This document shows, piece by piece, positions 1-6,669 of a stretch of DNA of 18,016 bases (position 1 is the stretch's first letter; each line of letters begins with the position of its first letter). Under the pieces are notes generated by a model. The model made no database searches and was not told where the DNA came from. It saw nothing but the letters and a program-made list of their open reading frames with translations. The translations under genes and the position numbers were made by a program. Source of the DNA: CAYJEQ01 sp964369235 (lineage in GTDB: Bacteria; Bacillota; Clostridia; Oscillospirales; Ruminococcaceae); assembly GCA_964369235.1 (NCBI GenBank), contig CAYJEQ010000057.1, forward strand, positions 1 to 18,016, written 5' to 3'.

Positions 1-46
1 GAAAAATTTAAATTATTTATAATATAAATAAGGAAGGTGGCACAAT

Positions 47-937
47 ATGTATTCAGTAATTGATATTGGTTCTAACACCATTAGACTATCGGTGTATAAA
101 AAAAGAGAGAAAACCATCTCGCTGATTTTTAACAAAAAGACTATGGCAGGGCTGGTGGGATATGTAAACAAAAAAGGCTATATGTCCCCTAGAGGAATTC
201 AGGTAGCTATTGACACCATTAACAGCTATAAGCAGATACTGGAAAATATCAAAATCAGCAATGTATATGTTTTTGCCACTGCCTCCCTTAGAAATATTAA
301 AAACACCACCGAAGCAGTGACAGCTATAGAGGAAGCCACAGGTTATACAATTGATGTGGTATCTGGCGAGTTAGAAGGTAGATATGCCTTTATTGGGGCT
401 ACCTGTTTACTGCCTTTAGATCAGGGCATGGTGGTGGATATAGGTGGTGGTAGTACCGAGGTGGTAGCCTATGACAAAGGAGAGATTGTAAAATCCATCT
501 CACTGCCTATAGGCTCCCTTAACCTATATAACAAACATGTAAAGAAGATACTGCCCTCCTCCTCAGAGCTAGAAGATATAAGAAAAGATGTAAAAGACAT
601 CCTAAAAACCCTACCTATAGGAGGGGATTTTCCCATACTATGTGGTGTAGGGGGGACGGTGCGAGGTATTAGCAAAATAAGCAATCACCTAAATGAAACC
701 GACACTAAAACCATTACCCCACAGCTACTAGCAGAGATTATTTCCCATATAACAGGGGATAAAAAACCAGCTACAAAAACCATGTTAAAGGTACTTCCTG
801 AGCGTATCCACACCATAATACCAGGAGGTATTATACTGGAGAGTATTGTGGAGAAATTTGGTTGTGAGGCAATTACTGTAAGTAGTTATGGCGTACGAGA
901 AGGCTATCTATACACTAAACTTTTTTCTGATATATAA
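47..937 (+). CDS. ppx: Exopolyphosphatase, Ppx/GppA family (short form)
   Basis: Predicted phosphatase that removes terminal phosphates from inorganic polyphosphate (or from pppGpp). It acts in the cytoplasm. Seen: the ASKHA-type phosphate loop DIGSNTIRL at residues 6-14, the second nucleotide/phosphate loop DIGGGSTE at 131-138, and VSGELEG at 105-111, which carries the glutamate usual in this family. A glycine-rich VCGVGGT lies near residue 198. At 296 aa it is the single-module form; E. coli Ppx is about 500 aa and has a C-terminal HD-like part that is absent here. The ATG start follows AAGGAAGG with normal spacing. It ends 32 bases before the polyphosphate kinase gene on the same strand, so the two probably form one operon for making and breaking polyphosphate. 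The family is sure; the choice between polyphosphate and pppGpp as substrate rests on the neighbour. Confidence 0.9.
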   Translation: MYSVIDIGSNTIRLSVYKKREKTISLIFNKKTMAGLVGYVNKKGYMSPRGIQVAIDTINSYKQILENIKISNVYVFATASLRNIKNTTEAVTAIEEATGYTIDVVSGELEGRYAFIGATCLLPLDQGMVVDIGGGSTEVVAYDKGEIVKSISLPIGSLNLYNKHVKKILPSSSELEDIRKDVKDILKTLPIGGDFPILCGVGGTVRGISKISNHLNETDTKTITPQLLAEIISHITGDKKPATKTMLKVLPERIHTIIPGGIILESIVEKFGCEAITVSSYGVREGYLYTKLFSDI

Positions 938-969
938 TTATAATTTAACATAAAAAGGGAGGTATTAGC

Positions 970-3090
970 TTGTTACAGGAAAACAAAATGATGTATACCC
1001 AAAATCGTGAACTATCTTGGCTAAAATTCAATGAAAGAGTATTAGAAGAGGCAGCTGACCCCCTAGTGCCTCTAATGGAAAGACTTAAATTCATATCAAT
1101 ATTCACCAGTAATTTAGACGAATTTTTTATGGTAAGGGTGGGAAGCCTATTTGATATTATTAGCTGTGGAGATCACTATCGTGATAGCAGATCCAACATG
1201 ACAGCAAAGGAACAGCTTGATAAAATCTACCCAGCAGTAGCCCCCTTATATCGACAGAAAACCAAGGTTTATGAACAGGTTAAACAAGGCCTTATAAACT
1301 ATGGTGTTTACTCCCTTAACTTCTGTGAGCTGGCTAAAAGCGAGGTTAAATTCATTAAGGAGTACTACAAGGCAAATATTAAGCCTATACTATCTCCACA
1401 GATAGTGGACTCCCTACACCCCTTCCCCCATATACCTACTAAGGATTTATATATCTTCGCTCTGCTTAAACATAAAAACGACACCATTCTAGGGGTACTA
1501 CCAGTGCCTAAAAGTCTACCTGAGGTAATATTTCTTCCAGGTAGCGATGTAAGGTTTATCCGAACTGAAAAGGTGCTGTACGAATATGTTGCCGACGCCT
1601 TTGGCAAGTATGAGATACAGGAGAGAAACTGTTTATGTATTACAAGAAACGCTGATATACAGGCAGATAGCGAGAGTTTTGACAACGAGCAGGATTTTAA
1701 GGAAACTATGAAAGGTCTACTTAACAAAAGGCGAAAACTGGCTGTAGTTAGACTGGAAGCCAACTACAACATGTCCCTTAAATTCTCTAATATCCTCTGT
1801 GAGAAGTTTGGTATAACCACCCAGCAGATATTTGTGTCCAGCAGTGCTTTAAAGATGAACTATGTTTTTGATATTATGACAAAACTGTCCACAGTACAGC
1901 TTAAACAGCTTACCTATCCTAGTTTTGCCCCTGCTCCTTCCGCAAGCTTCGACCCAGAGGAAAGTATAATAAAGCAGATAAAAAAACAGGATAAACTGCT
2001 ATTCTACCCCTTTGAGAGTATTGATAGCTTTGTACAGCTTATAAAGGAAAGCTCCACCGACCCCAATGTTATCTCCATTAAAATAACCATCTACAGACTG
2101 GCGAAAAAGGCAAAAATTGTAGATTACCTCTGTGCTGCTGCAGAAAACGGCAAAGAGGTAACGGTAGTAATGGAGCTTAGAGCTAGATTTGACGAGCGTA
2201 ATAATATCGACTGGTCGGAGAAGCTTTCCGAGGCTGGTTGTAATGTAATCTACGGTTTTGACAGCCATAAGATACATTCTAAAATTTGCCTAATCACCCT
2301 TAAGGAAAAAACAGGTGTAAGCTATATTAGCCATGTAGGCACAGGGAATTTTAACGAGAAAACCTCCGAGCTTTACACTGACTTCTCCTTACTTACAGCA
2401 GATAGTCGTATAGGCAGTGACTGTGTGGAACTGTTTAAAAATATGTCCATTGGCAATATTGGTGGGTACTACAACCATCTCCTCGTTGCCCCTTTACAGC
2501 TTAAAGATCCTGTTCTAGCACTTATTGACCGAGAAATATCCAAAGGCAGTGAAGGTAAAATTTTCATTAAGATGAATTCCCTTACCGACAAAGCTATTAT
2601 TGATAAATTCACTGAGGCTTCTATGGCTGGGGTAAGTGTTAGGCTAATAATAAGAGGTATCTGCTGTGTCCTGCCACAGATACACCCAGAAACCACCAAT
2701 ATACAGGTGGTAAGTGTGGTGGGAAGATTTCTTGAACACAGTAGGGTTTATTCCTTTGGGGATCATGAGGATCAGGTTATCTATATTTCCTCTGCTGATT
2801 TAATGACACGAAACACCGAAAAGCGCATTGAGGTAGCTGCCCCCATCTACGATAAAACTATTAAAAATACCATTAATGACATAATGTCCATTGTGTGGAG
2901 TGATAATATTAAAGGCCGTATGCTCATGCCTAACGGTAGCTATGTCCGTAAGGATATGGATATGGAGCCTGTGGACTCACAGGAGTATTTTATTGAGTTA
3001 TATAAAAACGCCCACAGAGAAAAACCCAAGGAGAAAAAACCTAAGGGATTTTTCCGTAGAATTTTTGGTATTATCTCAGCACAGGATTAG
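970..3090 (+). CDS. ppk1: Polyphosphate kinase 1, TTG start
   Basis: Reversibly transfers the gamma phosphate of ATP onto growing inorganic polyphosphate. The 706-aa protein has the full PPK1 layout: N-terminal helical domain (ELSWLKFNERVLEEA near residue 14, then FTSNLDEFFMVRVGS), a head domain, and two phospholipase-D-like C-terminal domains. The histidine that is autophosphorylated in this family is H436 in HKIHSK, and the second conserved histidine is H455 in SHVGTGNFNEKTSE; both sit one residue from the E. coli numbering (435 and 454). The start is TTG at 970, preceded by GGGAGG with a 7-base spacer; the first in-frame ATG lies further in and has no such site. The C-terminus ends in a lysine- and arginine-rich tail (KEKKPKGFFRRIF). 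It follows ppx in the same operon. Confidence 0.96.
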   Translation: MLQENKMMYTQNRELSWLKFNERVLEEAADPLVPLMERLKFISIFTSNLDEFFMVRVGSLFDIISCGDHYRDSRSNMTAKEQLDKIYPAVAPLYRQKTKVYEQVKQGLINYGVYSLNFCELAKSEVKFIKEYYKANIKPILSPQIVDSLHPFPHIPTKDLYIFALLKHKNDTILGVLPVPKSLPEVIFLPGSDVRFIRTEKVLYEYVADAFGKYEIQERNCLCITRNADIQADSESFDNEQDFKETMKGLLNKRRKLAVVRLEANYNMSLKFSNILCEKFGITTQQIFVSSSALKMNYVFDIMTKLSTVQLKQLTYPSFAPAPSASFDPEESIIKQIKKQDKLLFYPFESIDSFVQLIKESSTDPNVISIKITIYRLAKKAKIVDYLCAAAENGKEVTVVMELRARFDERNNIDWSEKLSEAGCNVIYGFDSHKIHSKICLITLKEKTGVSYISHVGTGNFNEKTSELYTDFSLLTADSRIGSDCVELFKNMSIGNIGGYYNHLLVAPLQLKDPVLALIDREISKGSEGKIFIKMNSLTDKAIIDKFTEASMAGVSVRLIIRGICCVLPQIHPETTNIQVVSVVGRFLEHSRVYSFGDHEDQVIYISSADLMTRNTEKRIEVAAPIYDKTIKNTINDIMSIVWSDNIKGRMLMPNGSYVRKDMDMEPVDSQEYFIELYKNAHREKPKEKKPKGFFRRIFGIISAQD

Positions 3091-3126
3091 TGTATACAAA
3101 ATTACCATAAGATGGGTTGTTATCTA

Positions 3127-3150
3127 GGGGCGAACCTATATGTTCGCCCT
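3127..3150 (+). terminator. Hairpin after ppk1, possible terminator
   Basis: GGGCGAAC (3128-3135) pairs perfectly with GTTCGCCC (3142-3149) around a 6-base loop, 37 bases after the ppk1 stop. No clean T-run follows (TTAGGTGTTGATTGTTGTT), so it may act as a weak or factor-assisted terminator, or as an mRNA-protecting 3' hairpin. Confidence 0.5.
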
Positions 3151-3170
3151 TAGGTGTTGATTGTTGTTAG

Positions 3171-3282
3171 CTAATAACTCAGCTCTAAGTCATAGCATTA
3201 TTATAGTGGGGTAATCACTGTTATGTGTTTATTAAGCCCTAAACCACAGCTACAAAGCTGTGACTTAGGACTGAGTTATTAG
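3171..3282. repeat. Long inverted repeat with internal hairpin (ppk1-M50 gap)
   Basis: The 348-base gap 3091-3438 has no gene. Its main content is an inverted repeat: arm 3171-3192 (beginning CTAATAACTCAG) pairs with 3261-3282 (ending CTGAGTTATTAG) at 20 of 22 positions, and one of the two exceptions is a G-U wobble. Inside, CACAGCT (3245-3251) and AGCTGTG (3256-3262) form a tight hairpin with a 4-base loop, flanked by CCTAA (3238-3242) and TTAGG (3265-3269). The outer and inner helices share 3261-3269, so they are alternatives. Further on, TAAATAATC (3329-3337) and GATTATTTA (3351-3359) form another small inverted repeat. Function unknown. Confidence 0.6.
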
Positions 3283-3438
3283 ACAACTTTACTCTTACCT
3301 AGTAAAGGTAATCGGGTGTATTCACTAATAAATAATCCCAGTGTAACGGAGATTATTTATAAAATCCTTACTACCCTAACAATTAGTATATACACCAAAT
3401 ACCTACTCCAGCTTATCTAAGAAAGGAAGCCCCTACAT

Positions 3439-4551
3439 ATGGTAAAAAAACAAAAGAAAAAAATCAAAATAGCTGATCTAATCTTAACATCCCTCTCATT
3501 CGCCTGTGGTCTGTTTATAGGATTTTATAACATTACCCAATCTGACTCCCTCTCCTCTAAATTAATAATGCTTTTACTGTTATCTATAGCCATTTATCTA
3601 CAGCTTATTATCCACGAAGGAGGACATCTAGTCTGTGGATTAATTAGTGGTTATAGTTTTAACTCCTTTAAAATAGGTAATCTTATGTGGGTAAAAACTG
3701 GGGATAAAATCAAACTTAAACATCAAAAGATTGTAGGTATGGGTGGTCAGTGTTTAATGGCTCCCCCTGATTTAGTAGATGGCACCATGCCCTTTGTACT
3801 GTATAATCTAGGTGGTGCTATAGGAAACCTTATATCAGCTATTATCTGTTTTGGCATTTACTTTTTAGTAGGTAATGGCAGTTTACTAGGAGACTTTCTA
3901 TTTGTAAACGGGACTATAGGTGTTCTCTTTGCCCTATTAAACGCAGTCCCTCTAAAAGCTGGTATGATAGCTAATGACGGTTATAATCTCCTATGCCTTA
4001 AAAAAAGTAAAACTGCTGTTTACTCCATTTGGGTACAGCTAAAATTATCCCAGTTTCTCACCACGGGAAACCCCCTTAAAGATATCCCCTCCCACTGGCT
4101 ATACCTACCAGAGGCTGAACATAAGGACAATGTAATGACCAGTAGCCTTGGGGTATTCTACGCCAATATACTACTGGATAAACATGAGTTTACTAAGGTC
4201 TTACAGGTAATAGACATCTTATTTAATGAGAATTACGCCATAACAAATCTTCACCGATTACTACTTACCTGTGATAAAATCTACTGTAATCTACTACTGG
4301 ATAAGCCTATAGAGGATCTATACACCCCAGAGCTAAAGAAGTTTATGAAGCAGATGGGTGGTTTCATCTCGGTTATACGCACCCAGTACGCCCTAGAGCT
4401 GTGCTATAATAATAATCCAGAAAAAGCAGAGAAAACCCTAGTAGCCTTTGAGAAATCCAGCCGTAAACATCCCTATAGTGGAGAGGCAGATAGCGAAAGA
4501 GAGCTAGTTGATATTATAGCTAACCATTACAGTAGTAAGGCTGTAGGGTAG
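3439..4551 (+). CDS. Membrane M50-type (site-2-protease-like) metalloprotease with helical C-terminal half
   Basis: Likely zinc metalloprotease that cuts in or near the membrane. Seen: two hydrophobic segments near residues 12-32 and 41-58, the zinc motif HEGGH at residues 59-63 at the end of the second, more membrane segments at about 118-145 and 153-172, and the partner motif around NAVPLKAGMIANDGYNLL, where D180-G181 would be the third zinc ligand seen in M50 enzymes (usually NPxPxxxLDG). Residues about 225-370 are soluble and helical and look like TPR-type repeats (for example YALELCYNNNPEKAEKTLVAFEK). The ATG follows AAGAAAGGAAG. It ends at a two-way terminator. Substrate unknown; the context shows no anti-sigma factor, sporulation gene or bacteriocin transporter. 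It could be a maturation or immunity-type protease. Confidence 0.75.
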   Translation: MVKKQKKKIKIADLILTSLSFACGLFIGFYNITQSDSLSSKLIMLLLLSIAIYLQLIIHEGGHLVCGLISGYSFNSFKIGNLMWVKTGDKIKLKHQKIVGMGGQCLMAPPDLVDGTMPFVLYNLGGAIGNLISAIICFGIYFLVGNGSLLGDFLFVNGTIGVLFALLNAVPLKAGMIANDGYNLLCLKKSKTAVYSIWVQLKLSQFLTTGNPLKDIPSHWLYLPEAEHKDNVMTSSLGVFYANILLDKHEFTKVLQVIDILFNENYAITNLHRLLLTCDKIYCNLLLDKPIEDLYTPELKKFMKQMGGFISVIRTQYALELCYNNNPEKAEKTLVAFEKSSRKHPYSGEADSERELVDIIANHYSSKAVG

Positions 4552-4595
4552 TACATATAAAGGATTTCTCATGAGAAGTTCTAATTTTAAATTAC

Positions 4596-4642
4596 AAAAA
4601 ACACTTGAAATTAAGCATAACTGCCTAGTTCAAGTGTTTTTT
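4596..4642. terminator. Bidirectional intrinsic terminator between convergent genes
   Basis: AAAAAACACTTGAA (4596-4609) pairs perfectly with TTCAAGTGTTTTTT (4629-4642). The stem ends in T-runs in both directions, and it lies between the plus-strand M50 gene (stop 4551) and the minus-strand gene ending at 4688, so it can stop both. A 12-base perfect palindrome TTCTCATGAGAA lies just before it at 4566-4577. Confidence 0.85.
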
Positions 4643-4687
4643 ATATTATAAGAATATTAAGTTATTTAATCAAATATTCAGGTCAAA

Positions 4688-5170
4688 CTAAATATTATTC
4701 TGTCTTACCACATCGTGGATAAATGTCAGACGATATTCAATAGCTAATTTATCATTATCTGCTACTGTAAAGTAGTATGTAGTAGGATTTGTAAGGCTTT
4801 TTGCCTCTATGGTGTTTAGGGCTTTATTTGTAGTAAATGTAATTGTTTCACCATTTTTCAGAGCGTATTCAGTGCCATTTACAATATACTTTAGCTTACC
4901 TAGTTTACCTTCATTTGCTTTAACTCTTGTAAGGGTAATCTCAGCTGGTACTGATAGGACGGTATTTTCTACCTGTTCTGGATCTTGATTTATTAATTTG
5001 TCACATTTCTTTTTGTATTCTTCCATTATAACAGCATACTCTTTATCTGTAAGTTTATTAATCATTACATTACTAGTTAAAAACAGTCCAATACCTACAA
5101 CAGCAGCTATAATAGCTTGTATACTGCTTTCTCCTGCACCTACTCCACCAGTTAAAACTAGTACTGCCAT
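4688..5170 (-). CDS. Membrane-anchored protein of unknown function
   Basis: I do not recognise this 160-aa protein. Seen: a hydrophobic segment near residues 16-37 (IQAIIAAVVGIGLFLTSNVMI), then a charged, probably helical stretch (DKEYAVIMEEYKKKCDKL), then a beta-rich C-terminal part with VNGTEYALKNGETITF near residues 97-112, resembling small PEGA-like or carbohydrate-associated beta domains. The simplest model is one membrane helix with an outer beta domain. No ribosome-binding site precedes the ATG at 5170, so the start is unsure and the gene could be an N-terminally shortened copy or translated from a poor site. It lies downstream of the Crp/Fnr gene on the same strand with a promoter-like sequence between, and ends at the shared terminator 4596-4642. 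Confidence 0.6.
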   Translation of the reverse strand: MAVLVLTGGVGAGESSIQAIIAAVVGIGLFLTSNVMINKLTDKEYAVIMEEYKKKCDKLINQDPEQVENTVLSVPAEITLTRVKANEGKLGKLKYIVNGTEYALKNGETITFTTNKALNTIEAKSLTNPTTYYFTVADNDKLAIEYRLTFIHDVVRQNNI

Positions 5171-5230
5171 AGCAAATTCACTATGTTTATATCTATAATT
5201 TTATATAAAATCACCAATAAGACAATACTT

Positions 5231-5259
5231 ACTCTAACATACCTATTTATATATGTCAA
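5231..5259 (-). promoter_or_regulatory. Promoter candidate for the minus-strand membrane protein
   Basis: Read on the minus strand, TTGACA (5259-5254) is a perfect -35 box, followed after 17 bases by TAGAGT (5236-5231) as a weaker -10 box. The predicted start point is near 5224, giving a leader of about 54 bases before the ATG at 5170. Confidence 0.5.
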
Positions 5260-5365
5260 CAAAATATCCCTCTGCCACAATGATATTGTAATTTAATTGA
5301 TAATCAAACTTTACCCACTGATGTTTTTATGAAGTTTCACCTAAATGCCCATACCTAATCCACCT

Positions 5366-6058
5366 CTACACTATCTCCCCTATCTTCTTTGCCATCTTTG
5401 CTAGGTGGGTTTTCTCTATTACTATTTTACGGTTTTCCTTCTTTATATACCCCTCCTGCTCCAATCGGTCTAGGTATCGGTATAGTGTCCTTAGGTTAAT
5501 GTTTAATGTATTAGCCATCTTCTCCCTATCGGTATTTATAGTATGGGGTAGCTTTTTATCGGTACAGTGGTTATGTAGATAGATAATAAGATTTTCTATC
5601 CCACTGTATAATAGGGTGTTTTGGTTTTTTGTGGCTGTGCTTGATAGTAGCTTTGCTAAATATCCAGCAATAAGTACCGACAAACCACTGTGCTCATTCA
5701 TAGACTCCTTAATATACTCAGCAGAAAACTGCAAGGCAATTACCTTGCTATTTGCCACCACCACTGCCTGATAGTTATCAATAGAAGCCAATGTTTCATA
5801 GAGTCCCAGTAGCTGGGCAGGGTGAAGCTCCTCCACTATAACTGCCTTTCCTCTAGGGGAATATTTTATAATATTGCACTGACCTTTAACCGTTAGTAAA
5901 ATCCTATCCACCCCATCGCCAAGCTGTAGCATGGTTTCCCCTTTTTTATAGGTTTTTATGGTGGCTTTGGTATTGGTAATTAGGCTGTTAATCTCCTCAG
6001 TGGATTTATCTGTAAACTCACCCTTAAATATACTATCAAATAAGCTATATAGTTTCAT
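5366..6058 (-). CDS. Crp/Fnr-family transcriptional regulator
   Basis: Cytoplasmic DNA-binding regulator of 230 aa, the normal length for the family. Residues about 15-115 form the cNMP-binding-like beta barrel (KKGETMLQLGDGVDRILLTVKGQCNII), with a long dimerisation helix around 116-145. A winged helix-turn-helix spans about 172-215, with the recognition helix in NINLRTLYRYLDRLEQEGYI. There are only two cysteines (C61 and C165), so it cannot hold an FNR-type iron-sulphur cluster, and the effector cannot be read from the sequence. An AAGAAAGG site stands 12 bases before the ATG. It is divergent from the yjjI-yjjW operon and is the best candidate for the protein that binds the palindrome at 6534-6545. 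Which metabolite or redox signal it senses is unknown. Confidence 0.9.
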   Translation of the reverse strand: MKLYSLFDSIFKGEFTDKSTEEINSLITNTKATIKTYKKGETMLQLGDGVDRILLTVKGQCNIIKYSPRGKAVIVEELHPAQLLGLYETLASIDNYQAVVVANSKVIALQFSAEYIKESMNEHSGLSVLIAGYLAKLLSSTATKNQNTLLYSGIENLIIYLHNHCTDKKLPHTINTDREKMANTLNINLRTLYRYLDRLEQEGYIKKENRKIVIEKTHLAKMAKKIGEIV

Positions 6059-6125
6059 TTTTCTAGTGAACCTTTCTTATTTTAGCCTTAGAATTTCATC
6101 GACAATAACTGACTTACCTTGTTAT

Positions 6126-6342
6126 AAATTACGAAGTTTTTCTGTCTACACTGTTAGACTGTACAAAGGACTGCAAGACAAGGAGCCAAACTTGCAAATA
6201 AACGAATAATAGAAGGCTATATGAGAGAAATTTGCAAGTTTGAAGCGACACAGCAAGCATAAATTTACACATATTTTGTGTAAATTTTGCGATTGCAGTT
6301 TTTTGTGCAGTCTAAGTGATACCTAGCACTGAGTGTAGGCAG
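6126..6342 (+). repeat. Direct repeat copy 1, full 217-base unit with RNA-like fold
   Basis: Bases 6126-6319 are identical, base for base, to 6343-6536; a 23-base tail (6320-6342) completes the unit. Paired parts: CTGTCTACACT (6142-6152) with AGTGTAGGCAG (6332-6342); a 20-bp helix 6157-6176 with 6293-6312, continued by TTA/TAA; a 12-bp hairpin AAACTTGCAAAT (6188-6199) with ATTTGCAAGTTT (6230-6241), having a small ATAG/CTAT stem in its loop; and an 11-bp hairpin AAATTTACACA (6261-6271) with TGTGTAAATTT (6277-6287). The four non-Watson-Crick pairs in the two outer helices are all G-U if the plus strand is transcribed and would be A-C on the other strand. This favours a plus-strand structured RNA, or a MITE-like palindromic element. 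No open frame of interest. Confidence 0.8.
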
Positions 6343-6536
6343 AAATTACGAAGTTTTTCTGTCTACACTGTTAGACTGTACAAAGGACTGCAAGACAAGG
6401 AGCCAAACTTGCAAATAAACGAATAATAGAAGGCTATATGAGAGAAATTTGCAAGTTTGAAGCGACACAGCAAGCATAAATTTACACATATTTTGTGTAA
6501 ATTTTGCGATTGCAGTTTTTTGTGCAGTCTAAGTGA
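6343..6536 (+). repeat. Direct repeat copy 2, lacking the last 23 bases
   Basis: Perfect second copy of 6126-6319 at a period of 217 bases. It keeps the central helix (6374-6393 with 6510-6529) and both hairpins. It lacks the right half of the outermost stem: after 6536 the sequence changes to the yjjI promoter region. The junction between the copies can itself form a hairpin, AGTGTAGGCAGAAA (6332-6345) with TTTCTGTCTACACT (6356-6369), one G-U pair, so the outer arms have two alternative partners. The full identity suggests a recent duplication or active homogenisation. Confidence 0.8.
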
Positions 6537-6545
6537 CAAATGTCA
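6534..6545. promoter_or_regulatory. Crp/Fnr-type palindrome in front of yjjI
   Basis: TGACAAATGTCA is a perfect inverted repeat of two TGAC half-sites four bases apart, the spacing of FNR-type sites. Its centre (6539.5) is 41.5 bases upstream of the start point predicted near 6581, the usual place for an activator that contacts RNA polymerase (class II). The first three bases belong to the end of repeat copy 2. Binding by the divergent regulator at 5366-6058 is inferred, not shown. Confidence 0.5.
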
Positions 6546-6565
6546 TTTAACACAGTCTTATTATA

Positions 6566-6574
6566 TGCTAAAAT
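6566..6574 (+). promoter_or_regulatory. Extended -10 promoter for yjjI-yjjW
   Basis: TGC followed by TAAAAT (6569-6574) is a good extended -10 box. No acceptable -35 box stands upstream, as expected for an activator-dependent promoter. The start point is predicted near 6581, leaving a leader of about 90 bases to the ATG at 6670. Confidence 0.5.
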
Positions 6575-6669
6575 TAACTTAAAATCAAGGAGTAGTTCCA
6601 CTGTAGAACACTCTGTTACAAATCGGTTTACTGTTTTAGACAAACAGAGAAAAAGGAATGGAAAGTATT

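Noticed and set aside
2891..3127. 78-codon plus-strand frame overlapping the end of ppk1
   Set aside because: It lies almost fully inside ppk1 in another frame, with no ribosome-binding site and no recognisable protein features.
4998..5198. Plus-strand hydrophobic frame opposite the minus-strand membrane protein
   Set aside because: Hydrophobicity follows from being antisense to a membrane segment; no start signals.
5958..6209. Plus-strand open frame running into repeat copy 1
   Set aside because: It is mostly antisense to the Crp/Fnr gene, has no ribosome-binding site, and its last part is just the repeat read in one frame; copy 2 does not preserve a frame of its own.
6126..6536. CRISPR array or insertion sequence
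   Set aside because: Only two long copies with a 23-base spacer and no cas genes; no transposase frame inside the unit.
6658..6669. ATG at 6658 as the start of yjjI
   Set aside because: AAAAGGA abuts this ATG without a spacer. The same site is well placed for the in-frame ATG at 6670.
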